Source: CAZCFB01 sp964511535
GTDB lineage: Bacteria > Myxococcota_A > Polyangia > GCA-2747355 > CAZCFB01
DNA length: 54,731 nucleotides
Direction of reading: 5' to 3'
NCBI GenBank assembly: GCA_964511535.1
Contig: CAZEFW010000046.1
Span: forward strand, 1 to 54,731
The translations under genes were made by a program, and so were the position numbers. Below, piece by piece: positions 16,969-25,781 of this stretch; the first letter of the stretch is position 1, and each line of letters begins with the position of its first letter. A model generated the notes under the pieces. It was not told the DNA's origin and did not search any database. It saw only the letters and a list, made by a program, of their open reading frames with translations.

Positions 16969-18186
16969 CTACAGCCGCACGTGGTTCTCGAACACGGCCA
17001 GCAGCTTGCCCACGGCGACGTCCATGGAAAACCGTCCGTCGATCTGGGCCCGGCCGTTGTCTCCCAGCTCCTTGCACAGCGCCGGGTCGTAGGCCAGCCG
17101 CTCGAGGGCCTGGGCCAGCCCCTCCTCGTCGCCCACCGGCACCAGCAGACCGCTGTACTCATGGTCCAGCCACTCCGGGATGCCGCCCACCTCGAACGCC
17201 ACCACCGGCTTGCGATGGGCGAAGCTCTCCAGCCCCACCAACCCGAACGGCTCGGGCCACACCGACGGCACCACCGTCAGGTCGCACCGGCTGTAAAGCT
17301 CCGCCAGCTGCTCCACCCCCTGCCAGCCGAGCCACTGCACCCTCTCCTCGAGCCCGAGCTCCCTGGCGAGCTCCTGGGACTCGGCCAGCGACGGACCGTC
17401 CCCCGCCACCTGCAGCGCGATGTTCTCCGACACCCTGGCCAGCGCCCGCAGCAGGATATCCACCCCCTTCTCGGGCGCGACCCGCCCAACGAACAGCACC
17501 GTGGCTGCGTCCCCCGGCGCCCGCATCGGCTGCGGCGCCTCTTCCTCCGGCGGCACCACGCTCAGCGGCACCACGTCCACCTGCTCATCCTCGAACCCCA
17601 CCTGCAACAGCTGCTGTTTGATGTAGCGGCTCTTGGTGATGATGTGGTCGAAGTCCCGGCTCACCTCCTGCTCCCACTTGAGCATCATCATGTGCCGCAG
17701 CCCGTGATGGTCCAGCGGCGAGACACAACGCTCCCGCAGGCAGATCAGCCCCATCCGCTGGTCACACAGCCGGTCGCTCCGCACGGTCAGCTTGAGCAGG
17801 CGCGGACAGAGGAAGCGGTAGTCGTGCACTGTGCGCACCACCGGCAGTCGATCGAACACCTCCCGCAGGATCACCGGCGAGTAGATGTTGTTGCAGTGGA
17901 CGATGTCTGGCTGCTCGGCGTCGAGGATCTCGAGGAACCGCGCCCGGATATCCGCCGCGCGCTTCGTCCTGAAGGTCTCGATGATGTGCCCGGTGTGGTG
18001 CGGCGTCAGCTCGGGCATGTAGTAACCCGGGTGCGTGGGCACCAGCCCCGGGTGGTCCTCCGGCTCCATCAGGTACAGCGGAACCAGCTCATGGCCCCGC
18101 TCGGTGATGGCCGCGGCCATGGCCGCCACGTAGCTCTCCACGCCCCCGACGATCTTGTTGAAGGTGTTGATCTCGAGGATCTTCAT
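16969..18186 (-). CDS. GT4-family (GT-B) glycosyltransferase
   Basis: 405 residues. ATG at 18186 overlaps the upstream stop by 4 bp (ATGA). The N-terminal half starts MKILEINTFNKIVGGVESYV, the nucleotide-sugar GT-B opening with the GG-x-E motif. The C-terminal half has VLFVGRVAPEKGVDILLRAL and the donor-site acid motif EPFGLVGLE (E-x7-E). The central QPDIVHCNNIYSP segment is also typical of group 1 glycosyltransferases. Cytosolic, retaining sugar transfer to a lipid-linked glycan is expected from the family. A short Cys cluster near residues 180-200 (RLCDQRMGLICLRERC) is of a type seen in some GT4 members and may bind a metal. It is the last gene of the minus-strand series that begins at 26511. 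Confidence 0.9.
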   Translation of the reverse strand: MKILEINTFNKIVGGVESYVAAMAAAITERGHELVPLYLMEPEDHPGLVPTHPGYYMPELTPHHTGHIIETFRTKRAADIRARFLEILDAEQPDIVHCNNIYSPVILREVFDRLPVVRTVHDYRFLCPRLLKLTVRSDRLCDQRMGLICLRERCVSPLDHHGLRHMMMLKWEQEVSRDFDHIITKSRYIKQQLLQVGFEDEQVDVVPLSVVPPEEEAPQPMRAPGDAATVLFVGRVAPEKGVDILLRALARVSENIALQVAGDGPSLAESQELARELGLEERVQWLGWQGVEQLAELYSRCDLTVVPSVWPEPFGLVGLESFAHRKPVVAFEVGGIPEWLDHEYSGLLVPVGDEEGLAQALERLAYDPALCKELGDNGRAQIDGRFSMDVAVGKLLAVFENHVRL

Positions 18187-20198
18187 CGGCCCCTCCGGGC
18201 CATCAGCCGCCGCAGCCGCAGGGCCATGATGCCGAGCTGGCTGGTGGCGCCCACGCCCACGGTCAGGGGCACCTCCCCGAGCCACCGGGGCAGGAACGCC
18301 AGCCGGTCCCCCACCCGACGGGCAGCGTCACGTGCGGGCTCCATCACCGCGTCTCGCGCCGGCGCCAGCTCCTCGGCGGCGCTGAACGCCAGCTCCGCGG
18401 CGCGAACCGGGTCGAGGACCGCGGCCCGGACCGCGCCGTGGCTCCGGCTGCGCAAGAATGACACCGGGCTGTCCACCAGCACCTCCCGGGGCGAGACGCT
18501 GGAGAGGCGCCGCTGGAAGTCGTACTGGAACCGGTAGCGGCTGCGGGCGAGCAGCGACAGGGCCAGGTAGCTGTGGATCTGGGGCACCACCGTCAGCTGG
18601 AACCGCCGGCCCGCCATGGCCCGGATCAGGCCGGAGGCGAGGGAGAGGTCCCGCTGCCAGCCCCCGGCCAGCGGAGCCCGGAACGAGACGCGCCCGTCCG
18701 GCTCGGTGCACACGATCTCCTGGCTGGTGCGGTCGCGCACCTGGATCAGCGTCAGCGGGGTGAAGCTGCGCAGCACATCGCTGATGCCCGGGAGGTAGCT
18801 CTCCACTTCCACCACCAGGGTCTCCTGGTTGATGCCGGTGAGCACCAGCTCGCGCATCAGGTCGAAGTCGTTGCGCGCCAGGCTCTTGGTGCCCATGCGC
18901 GCCAGCACCAGCGCCGCCTTGCGCTCGGGCTCGGGGTAGTCGTCGGTGTCGAACACCGTGACCTCCCGGTCCGAGAAGTGCAGCGCGTCGCGGTAGTCGC
19001 CGAGGAAGTTGCCGTGCTCCTGCGCCCACTCGTACCCCTCGGTGCATGGGTAGGGCACGAAGGCGTTGTAGATCCGGTCGTCCATGGGCAGCGCCCGCTC
19101 GAACTCGATGGTCCGCAGGTCGCTCGCCAGGGAGGAGCCGGGCAGGCCGATGATGAAGAAGCCCATCACCCGGATCCCCTCGCTGTGCAACAAGGAGACC
19201 GCCCGCTGCACGACCTCCGGCTTGAGCCCCTTGTGGATCACCCGCAGCACATCGGGGTCCGCCGACTCGATGCCCAGCGCCACGGTGTGGCAGTTGGCCA
19301 GCTTGAGCAGCCGCGCCAGCTCCCGGTCCAGCATCTCGGCGCGGATGCCGTTGGGCAGGTACCACGGGATCTCCACCCGTCGCTGCACCATGGCCTCGCA
19401 GATCATCTTGGCGCGGTCGATCTGCAGGGTGAAGTTGTCGTCGTCCACCTCGAAGCCCTCGATGCCATAGGCGGACCGGGCGTAGAGCAGCTCCTCCACC
19501 ACGCTCTCCACCGACCGCGTGCGCAGCTTGCGCCCCGCGATGGAGCGCACCGAACAGTAGGCGCAGCGGTAGGGGCAGCCGCGGCTGGTCATCATGTGGT
19601 ACGGGCGCGCGGGCGCGTCCAGGTTGATGAATGACTCCAGCCGCGGGAAGGGCAGGGCGTCGAGGTCCTGCACGATGACCGGGGCCTCCAGCTTCACGTC
19701 GCCGTTGTCCCCGCGGAACCCGACGCCAGGGATGCCGGCCATCAGGTCGGCCAGGGCTCGCGCCTGCCCAGGAGCCGGGGCGCTGCCCGGGGCGCGGCTC
19801 ACGTCGAGGCCGTCATCCTCCTCCAGGCGACGGCACAGCTCGGTGACGCTCTGCTCGGCCTCGCCCGCCAGCACGAGGTCGAAGTCGCGGGATCGGCTCA
19901 GCATGTCCCCTGGCTCGATGGTCGGGTGAGGCCCGCCGCCCACGATGACCGCCCCCGGCGCCGCGGCGCGCACCTGCCGCGCCAGCGTCTTTCCCGCGCT
20001 GAAGGTGGCTGACTTGATGGAGATCCCCACCACCCGCGGCTGCAGGGCCGAGAGCACCTGGTCCAGCCCGCCCCCCTCGTTGCGGTCGAAGATCAGCGCC
20101 TGGTGACCTTGCCGGGCCAGCGCGGCGCTGAGCATGGCGAGTCCAAGGTTGAACCCCTGCCGCTGGTAGCCCGGCGGGTCGACGAAGAGTACCTTCAC
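18183..20198 (-). CDS. Cobalamin-type (B12-binding-domain) radical SAM protein
   Basis: 671 residues; GTG start at 20198 overlaps the coiled-coil gene stop (GTGA). Residues 1-130 form a Rossmann-like B12-binding-type domain (FVDPPGYQRQGFNLGLAMLS, VGGGPHPTIEP, LVLAGEAEQSV). The radical SAM core starts with SRGCPYRCAYC, a canonical CX3CX2C cluster site, then GFEVDDDNF, ALGIESADPDVL and FFIIGLPG. Members of this class methylate or rearrange unactivated carbons, but many lack an assigned reaction. The last 250 residues (bases 18183-18950) lie outside the core and end in a basic helix. Embedded between a coiled-coil gene and a GT4 gene, it may modify a sugar or lipid carrier; that is inference. 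Confidence 0.88.
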   Translation of the reverse strand: MKVLFVDPPGYQRQGFNLGLAMLSAALARQGHQALIFDRNEGGGLDQVLSALQPRVVGISIKSATFSAGKTLARQVRAAAPGAVIVGGGPHPTIEPGDMLSRSRDFDLVLAGEAEQSVTELCRRLEEDDGLDVSRAPGSAPAPGQARALADLMAGIPGVGFRGDNGDVKLEAPVIVQDLDALPFPRLESFINLDAPARPYHMMTSRGCPYRCAYCSVRSIAGRKLRTRSVESVVEELLYARSAYGIEGFEVDDDNFTLQIDRAKMICEAMVQRRVEIPWYLPNGIRAEMLDRELARLLKLANCHTVALGIESADPDVLRVIHKGLKPEVVQRAVSLLHSEGIRVMGFFIIGLPGSSLASDLRTIEFERALPMDDRIYNAFVPYPCTEGYEWAQEHGNFLGDYRDALHFSDREVTVFDTDDYPEPERKAALVLARMGTKSLARNDFDLMRELVLTGINQETLVVEVESYLPGISDVLRSFTPLTLIQVRDRTSQEIVCTEPDGRVSFRAPLAGGWQRDLSLASGLIRAMAGRRFQLTVVPQIHSYLALSLLARSRYRFQYDFQRRLSSVSPREVLVDSPVSFLRSRSHGAVRAAVLDPVRAAELAFSAAEELAPARDAVMEPARDAARRVGDRLAFLPRWLGEVPLTVGVGATSQLGIMALRLRRLMARRGR

Positions 20199-21493
20199 CG
20201 GTCTTCACCTCCGTCTCCGGCGCTCCCCGGCGGCTCCTCCTCACCGTACGGCTGGTGCCTGTCCCGCAGCCGCTCCAGCTTCAGGTCGTCCAGCCCCTTT
20301 ACCAGCTCGTCGTACGCATCCTGCTGCAGCTCTCCTGCTTCCAGCCCCTGCCTGGCCATGGTCGATACATGGTCCGCCAGCATGCAGTCGAGCATGATGC
20401 CCAGCTTCTGCTCCAGCGCGCTGGCGTCAGGCGGCGCCGCCTCCTGCGCGGTGGCGGTGGCGGCGGCCACAGCGTCCTCCGCCGCGGCCCACTCTCCCGA
20501 TCCGCCGGGCACGAGGGTGGAGCCGAGCCGCATCAGCGAGATGCGCTGGTCGGACAGCCCGGCCTCGATGGCCGCCAGCTGTCCATGAAGCTCCTGGCGC
20601 TGGTCCACCATGTTGTTCATCAGGTCTGCCAGCCGCCGCTGGAACTCCAGCCGCTGGCTGTAGGCGTTGGCGTCGAAGGTGCTGACCATGCGCTGCAGCG
20701 CGTGGCGCTGGTCAGAGATGCTGGCCTCCAGGGCGTTGAGCTGATCATTGAGCCGCAGCTCTCTCCTGGTCAGCCCGTCCAGGGTCGCCCGGACCCGCGC
20801 GTCGAGATCGAACAGCAGCCCCTCCTGCGCCTCCACCCGCTGCCCGATCTCCATCGCGTCGAGGGCGTCTCGCCGGGGCCCGGCCCCGCCCATGCTATCC
20901 AGCGCCGCCCGGACCCGCGCGTCGAGGGCGAACAGCAGCCCCTCCTGCGCTTCCACTCGCTGGCCGAGCTCCAGCGCGTCGAGGGCGTCTCGCCGGGGCC
21001 CGGCCCCGCCCATGCTATCCAGCGCCGCCCGGACCCGCGCGTCTAGGGCGAAGAGCACCTCTTCATGCGCCTGCACCCGCTGCCCGAGCTCCAGCGCGGG
21101 ATCCAACCCCGTCATGCTCTTTTGGTCCTCGGCCTCGCCCAACATCTTGTGCAGGCTGAGGCGCTGCTCGCCCAGGGTGTCCTCCAGGCTGCAGAGCCTG
21201 AGGCCCAGGTCGTGGCGATGCTCGTGGCAGTCCTGCCGCACCCCCCCGATGGCCAGCCGCAGCTCGCTCAGGGTCGCCTCCATGGCGCCAAGAGCCGCGG
21301 CGAGATCGGCGCGCTCCAGTCGATCTCTCGCCTCGAGCCGCAGGCCCAGCGATGCGAGGACGTTGCGCTGATCGCTCAGCGCCGCGTCGATGGCCTCCAG
21401 CATGGTGTGCAGCTCGTCCTGGTGCTGCTCCAGCGCGGCCAGCCTGGCTGCCACCGGGTCCATCCCGTCCTCGCGCGCGTCGTCGTCGCTCAT
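20195..21493 (-). CDS. Coiled-coil repeat protein of unknown function (DQR repeats)
   Basis: 432 residues from ATG at 21493 with an upstream AGGAA; a GTG at 21520 would overlap the GT2 gene by 7 bp. No signal peptide and no membrane helix, so cytosolic. The sequence is nearly all charged helix. A recurring unit of the form L-x-x-[LMI]-[ED]-x-x-[LIM]-[SG]-[DE]-Q-R-x-x-L appears about six times (for example DAALSDQRNVL, EDTLGEQRLSL, EASISDQRHAL, EAGLSDQRISL). In the middle, a 40-residue block (LELGQRVEAQEGLLFALDAR onward) occurs three times. The C-terminal 90 residues are Ala-rich then acidic. I do not recognise the family. Position between GT2 and radical SAM genes, with tight overlaps, suggests a scaffold or length-setting partner for the glycan enzymes. 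Confidence 0.8.
   Translation of the reverse strand: MSDDDAREDGMDPVAARLAALEQHQDELHTMLEAIDAALSDQRNVLASLGLRLEARDRLERADLAAALGAMEATLSELRLAIGGVRQDCHEHRHDLGLRLCSLEDTLGEQRLSLHKMLGEAEDQKSMTGLDPALELGQRVQAHEEVLFALDARVRAALDSMGGAGPRRDALDALELGQRVEAQEGLLFALDARVRAALDSMGGAGPRRDALDAMEIGQRVEAQEGLLFDLDARVRATLDGLTRRELRLNDQLNALEASISDQRHALQRMVSTFDANAYSQRLEFQRRLADLMNNMVDQRQELHGQLAAIEAGLSDQRISLMRLGSTLVPGGSGEWAAAEDAVAAATATAQEAAPPDASALEQKLGIMLDCMLADHVSTMARQGLEAGELQQDAYDELVKGLDDLKLERLRDRHQPYGEEEPPGSAGDGGEDR
20833..21072. repeat. 120-bp direct repeat inside the coiled-coil gene
   Basis: The segments starting at 20833 and 20953 are almost identical over 120 bp. For example, the 40 bases from 20881 match those from 21001. 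A third, diverged copy lies just downstream on the minus strand (20760-20830). The repeat is in frame (40 codons), so it changes protein length without a frameshift. Confidence 0.85.
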
Positions 21494-21513
21494 GATCGTC
21501 GGTTCCTGTGGGC

Positions 21514-22464
21514 CTAGCACGGCACGTTTGCCGAGCGGGCGAGGACCTCGGCGTCAGACATGGCGCTCGCCCCGTTGGACAGCTTGCCCCGCCGGGCCAT
21601 GGTGGCCCGGGCGCGCTTCAGCATCTCGAAGGCACCCCACTGGCGCCGCTGCTCTCCCGGCGACCGCGGGCGGTCGAACAGGTCCCTGCTAAGGCGCCTG
21701 ACATACGCGCTGAACAGGTCTGGATCAGAGATGTTCTTCATGATGAAGGTGTGCTTGTTCCCCTCGTATGTCCGCCTGACCTGCTCCGCATCATAGTGAG
21801 CGGAGATGGTGCTGTGGGGCTGGTGTTTCACCCGGCTCTCCGGGATGTAAAGGCAGCGCCAGCCACGCTTCCACGCCCTGAAGCAGATGTCCACGTCTTC
21901 CCAGTAGAACGGATGAAATATCGGATCCAGCCCGCCGAGCTCCAGCCAGCGCCGGCGGCAGAATGCTGAAAACCCGCCCGAGGCGTGGAAGTTGGTGCAG
22001 CGCCGGTCATGCCGGGTGTCCTGCATCTCCACTCCCGGCTGAACCACCACCAGGTCGCCGTCCTCGAAGAAGGCCACCGAGAGCCCCTCGTTCTGGTCCT
22101 TGTCGGTCACCGAGCGGCAGGTGGCGGCGAAGGTCTGCTCGTCCAGCGCGTCCAGCAACGGCGCCAGGAACCCCGGCTCCACGCCCACGTCATTGTTGAG
22201 CAGCACCACCGCCTCGCCGGCGGCTTGCTCCGCGCCCAGGTTGGCCGCCGCGATGAAGCCTCCCTGCTGTTCCGGGCCCACCACACGGACCTGCGCCGGG
22301 AAGGCCTCGGCCACCCACTGGCGGCTCCCGTCAGTGGATCCATCATCAACCACCAGGACCTCGCAGTCGCCCTCTTGCCGGGCGGCCTGCACAACCCCGC
22401 CGAGGTGCTGCTGCAGCAGCTCCTTGCCGTTGAATGAGGGGATGATGAGGCTGGCTTTTAGCAT
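21514..22464 (-). CDS. GT2-family (GT-A) glycosyltransferase
   Basis: 316 residues, ATG at 22464. The opening SLIIPSFNGKELLQQHL and VLVVDDGSTDGS give the nucleotide-binding GT-A start. VVLLNNDVGVEPGFLAPLLD carries the DxD-like metal site (NND). FYWEDVDICFRAWKRGW holds the ED-V-D acceptor/base motif of rhamnosyl- and related GT2 enzymes. Length and motifs fit inverting transfer of a sugar from a nucleotide donor in the cytosol. The C-terminal 60 residues are helical and basic. The gap of 93 bp upstream contains the only AT-rich island of this operon (near 22545-22567), which could hold a promoter or weak terminator. Confidence 0.9.
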   Translation of the reverse strand: MLKASLIIPSFNGKELLQQHLGGVVQAARQEGDCEVLVVDDGSTDGSRQWVAEAFPAQVRVVGPEQQGGFIAAANLGAEQAAGEAVVLLNNDVGVEPGFLAPLLDALDEQTFAATCRSVTDKDQNEGLSVAFFEDGDLVVVQPGVEMQDTRHDRRCTNFHASGGFSAFCRRRWLELGGLDPIFHPFYWEDVDICFRAWKRGWRCLYIPESRVKHQPHSTISAHYDAEQVRRTYEGNKHTFIMKNISDPDLFSAYVRRLSRDLFDRPRSPGEQRRQWGAFEMLKRARATMARRGKLSNGASAMSDAEVLARSANVPC

Positions 22465-22557
22465 GGGTCCTGCGACGGCATGGAATCGTCCGGCTTCCGC
22501 TCCTCTTCAGTTTTCTGGATCACAGATCAGACGCCACTTCTCTGACCTTAAAAATAC

Positions 22558-23934
22558 TCAATTTTTTCGTCCCTTCAACCAGCGCCGGACCGGATCCGCG
22601 AGATCCTCCGCCCGCCGCATGCCACGAAAGGCGAGGCTCCCGCGCACGGCCCGCAGCTGGGCTTCGGCCCTGGCGAGCTCTGCCTCGAGCAGCTCGGGGG
22701 AGCGGTCCCAGGCCGGCCGCGGGGCGTCATGGTCCCCGGCGCGGCGCGGCGCGGCGGCCCACCTGAGGAGCGGGCGGGTGGTCTCCTCAGGGCTGAACCG
22801 GTCGCTCACCAGCGCGCGGCCCGTGGCCCCGGCGCTGGCCAGCTGCTCCGGCTCCGCGGCCAGCTCCAGCACCCGACCGGTCAGCTGCTCCGGATCGCCC
22901 GGCGGCGTCGCCCAGCCGGCGCCCGCGTCGCACAGCTGCCGGGCCAGCTCGCTGCCGGCGGTGGTCAGGCAGGGCAGCCCGTGGCGCAGCCAGTCGAGCA
23001 GCCGGTTGCGGCTGCCCAGCTCCGCCTCGTAGCATTGCAGGTCCATGTTGATGCCCAGCTGGCTGGCCGCGTACAGCGCGCCGAGCTCCTCGGGCCACTG
23101 CCAGCCGAGCAGGTGGAAGTTCCGCGCGTGCGGGGATCGCTCCACCAGCTCCTGCAGCCGCCGGTAGCGCTCGACGCAGTGGTCCGCCACCGCCCCGCCG
23201 GCCGAGACGAAATGGATCCCTGGATCCTGGGCCATGGCGCCCTCGAGCCCGGCCACCAGCGTCTCCACGTCGCACCAGGTGTTGTAGCCGCCGCTGGAGA
23301 GCAGTACGAAGGCGTCGGGCGGGACGCCGTCCGGGCGGGGGCGGAGCGTCACCCGCGGCGCCGGCTCCACCGCCGGCGGCACCACTGACACCAGCTCGCG
23401 CCCCAGGGTGCCCGGCCCCAGCCGCCCGGCGACCCCCAGCTGGCCCACCAGGCTCAGCCGCTGCGCCCCCGAGATGGCCGAGAAGTGATCCCCTCGCAGC
23501 AGGGCCCGGCGCAGGATGGACAGGTAGTCGCTCATGAAGCTGTGCTCGTCGTCCATGGCCGCCCGCAGCTGGGCTTCGGCCATCATGTCGCCCGGCAGAT
23601 CGATCCAGAGCGGGCGGTCGCTGCGCAGCAGGCACGCGGCCACGGTGGGCTGGTAGGAGCCCGCGGTGATCACCGCGTCGGGGCCGAAGTCGTCGTGGAT
23701 CTCCTGCAGCTGCTCGGCGTCGGTGAAGTCCCCGGCGGGCAAGGAGACCCGGCGCAGCGGCGCGCCCGCTCCCGCCACGGACCCGTGCCGCTCGCCCAGG
23801 GTGACCAGGCAGAGATCGTGTCCCTGCCGCGACAGCGCCCGGGCGAACTGCCATGCGCGCAGCCCCGGCGCGGCGTGGCGCCGGCTCCGGTCCACGGGCA
23901 GGGGAGAGACCCCGATGATCAGCAGCCGCGTCAT
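22558..23934 (-). CDS. GT4-like (GT-B) glycosyltransferase with C-terminal helical tail
   Basis: 458 residues. ATG at 23934 overlaps the TPR gene stop by 4 bp, which favours it over an in-frame ATG at 23952. The start MTRLLIIGVSPLPVDRS and HAAPGLRAWQFARALSRQGH are typical of group 1 transferases. The second domain has VLLSSGGYNTWCDVETLVAG, FHLLGWQWPEELGALYAASQ and GSRNRLLDWLRHGLPCLT. The classic E-x7-E donor motif is replaced by the GSRNRL region, so the nucleotide-sugar assignment is less secure than for the gene at 16969. A Glu/Arg-rich helix near residues 415-440 ends the protein, a tail often seen in polysaccharide GT4 enzymes. Likely cytosolic and part of the seven-gene run. Confidence 0.84.
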   Translation of the reverse strand: MTRLLIIGVSPLPVDRSRRHAAPGLRAWQFARALSRQGHDLCLVTLGERHGSVAGAGAPLRRVSLPAGDFTDAEQLQEIHDDFGPDAVITAGSYQPTVAACLLRSDRPLWIDLPGDMMAEAQLRAAMDDEHSFMSDYLSILRRALLRGDHFSAISGAQRLSLVGQLGVAGRLGPGTLGRELVSVVPPAVEPAPRVTLRPRPDGVPPDAFVLLSSGGYNTWCDVETLVAGLEGAMAQDPGIHFVSAGGAVADHCVERYRRLQELVERSPHARNFHLLGWQWPEELGALYAASQLGINMDLQCYEAELGSRNRLLDWLRHGLPCLTTAGSELARQLCDAGAGWATPPGDPEQLTGRVLELAAEPEQLASAGATGRALVSDRFSPEETTRPLLRWAAAPRRAGDHDAPRPAWDRSPELLEAELARAEAQLRAVRGSLAFRGMRRAEDLADPVRRWLKGRKN

Positions 23935-25781
23935 CGTTTCAGCTTCAACCACTCCTCGCAGCGGTGAACTCCTTCCGCTGCTCCCAGAGTATCAGGCGCC
24001 AGGCTGACCACGCGCTTGTAGAGCTTCAGGGCGGTGGCCGGATCCTTCATCAGCGCCTCGTGGGTGTGGGCCAGGTGCATCAGGGCGTAGGTGTTGGTTG
24101 GGTCCAGCACCAGCGCCCCCTCCAGGTAGAGCACCGCCGAGTCGGCGTCCTTCTGCATCTTGGCTGACACGCCGAGGCTGGCCATGGCCTCGAGGTTTCG
24201 CTGGTTCTTGCGCAGCACCACCTTGAAGTGCCCGTCCGCCTCGTCCCACTTCTTCGCCCTGAGCGCCAGCTGCCCGAGGTTGTTGTGGGCCTTGATGTTG
24301 TCCGGCTCCAGGGTCAGCACGTTCTTGAACACCCGCGTGGCCTCGGCGTCCTGCTTCAGGGTGGCCAGGCAGATCCCGAGGTTCAGGTGGGCCCGCGGCT
24401 CCTCGGGCAGCACCTTTATGGCTGCGTGGTAATGGCCCAGCGCCTCCTTGCAGTGCCCGCGGCGCTTGTAGGCGTCGCCCAGGGCGTAGTGCGGCGCCCA
24501 GACCCCCGGCGCCGAGGCGATGGCGTCGGACCAGAGGGAGATCGGGTCCTGCCACACCCGGTTGCGCAGCACCGTGGCCACCGACAGGACGAGGAGCACG
24601 ACGGTGAGCGCCACCCGGGGCAACAGCGCCACGCCCGGACCGCGGAAGTCCACCGCGCAGAGCACGCGGTACAGCCCGGCGCCCGCCGCCAGGAACAGGC
24701 CCACGCTGGCCAGGTAGACCCGGTGCTCCGCCATGGGCTCCAGCAGCGGGATGACGCTGGAGGAGGGGGCGATGAGCAACAAGAACCAGAGCCCCCCGAG
24801 GGTGGCCATGGGCGCCTGCCGGCGCAGCGCGAGGGTGAGCGCCAGCAGGCTGATCAGGCCCGCAGCGGCGCCGAGGGCCACCGGGTCCAGGGCGGTGGTC
24901 ACCGGCCGCACCTGGTGCACCACCGACTGGCCCACCGGCGCCACCATCAGCAGCAGATAGCGCCAGATGACGGTGCCCTCCATGAGCAGGTTCTGCATCA
25001 CCGGCCGCGGCAACGCGTCGTACTCGTAGCCCACCAGCACCACCACGCGCACGATGCCGGCGATGGTGAACAGGCTCACCAGGGGCAGGTGGAGCCGCCG
25101 CACGCGCCGGCCGGCGCCCTCCGGATCCGCCGGCGCCAGGATGAAGCGGTCGTAGGCCAGCAGCGCCAGGGGCAGCATGGCGCCGTTCTCCTTGGCCCCC
25201 AGCCCGGCCAGCAGGGCCAGCGCCCCGAGCAAGGTCCAGCGCTTCTTTCCGCTCAGGATCCCCCGCCGGAACCCGAGGAAGGAGAGCAGGAAGAAGGTGG
25301 CGCACAGCACCTCCGCGCGGCCGCTGATGTACCCCACCGCCTCGCTCATCATCGGGTGCACAGCCAGCAGGGCCGCGGCACCGAAGGCCGCGATGATCTG
25401 CCGCCTGGCAGGCTCGAACAGGTCGACCCCGCGCGGTGGGTCCCGGGGGGAGAGGCGGACCGTATCCCGCAGCAAGCCGAGGGCCACCAGGTAGAGCAGC
25501 AGCACGTTGAGGCAGTGCACGGCCACGCCGGTGAGGTGGTAGCCGAACGGGTCGAGCTGCCAGAAGGCGTAGTCCAGCGCGTAGGACAGGTTCACCAGCG
25601 GCCGGAACTGGTCGCTCATCAGGATCGGCCCCGGGCTGCCGAGGTGCCGGATCGCCTCCTTGCCCACCACGTGGACATGGTCGTCGTAGACGAAGGGGTT
25701 GTTCAGGGCGTTGATGTAGACCAGCCCGCCCAGCAGGGCCGCCAGCAGCCCGTAGATGCGGCCCCGATTAATCGCTGGCAT
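23931..25781 (-). CDS. TMTC-like membrane protein with C-terminal TPR repeats
   Basis: 616 residues, ATG at 25781 inside the end of the PASTA gene (14-bp overlap). One N-terminal helix leads to NNPFVYDDHVHV, the acidic first-loop motif of TMTC/GT-C O-mannosyltransferase-like proteins, then about nine helices to residue 405. Residues about 420-610 are a series of 34-residue TPR units (for example YALGDAYKRRGHCKEALGHY, AHLNLGICLATLKQDAEATR, AHNNLGQLALRAKKWDEADG). The layout matches the TMTC family, where the TPR part binds acceptors or partners on the outer side. Protein or glycan glycosylation is the family expectation; the acceptor is unknown here. It is the second gene of the minus-strand operon. 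Confidence 0.86.
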   Translation of the reverse strand: MPAINRGRIYGLLAALLGGLVYINALNNPFVYDDHVHVVGKEAIRHLGSPGPILMSDQFRPLVNLSYALDYAFWQLDPFGYHLTGVAVHCLNVLLLYLVALGLLRDTVRLSPRDPPRGVDLFEPARRQIIAAFGAAALLAVHPMMSEAVGYISGRAEVLCATFFLLSFLGFRRGILSGKKRWTLLGALALLAGLGAKENGAMLPLALLAYDRFILAPADPEGAGRRVRRLHLPLVSLFTIAGIVRVVVLVGYEYDALPRPVMQNLLMEGTVIWRYLLLMVAPVGQSVVHQVRPVTTALDPVALGAAAGLISLLALTLALRRQAPMATLGGLWFLLLIAPSSSVIPLLEPMAEHRVYLASVGLFLAAGAGLYRVLCAVDFRGPGVALLPRVALTVVLLVLSVATVLRNRVWQDPISLWSDAIASAPGVWAPHYALGDAYKRRGHCKEALGHYHAAIKVLPEEPRAHLNLGICLATLKQDAEATRVFKNVLTLEPDNIKAHNNLGQLALRAKKWDEADGHFKVVLRKNQRNLEAMASLGVSAKMQKDADSAVLYLEGALVLDPTNTYALMHLAHTHEALMKDPATALKLYKRVVSLAPDTLGAAEGVHRCEEWLKLKR

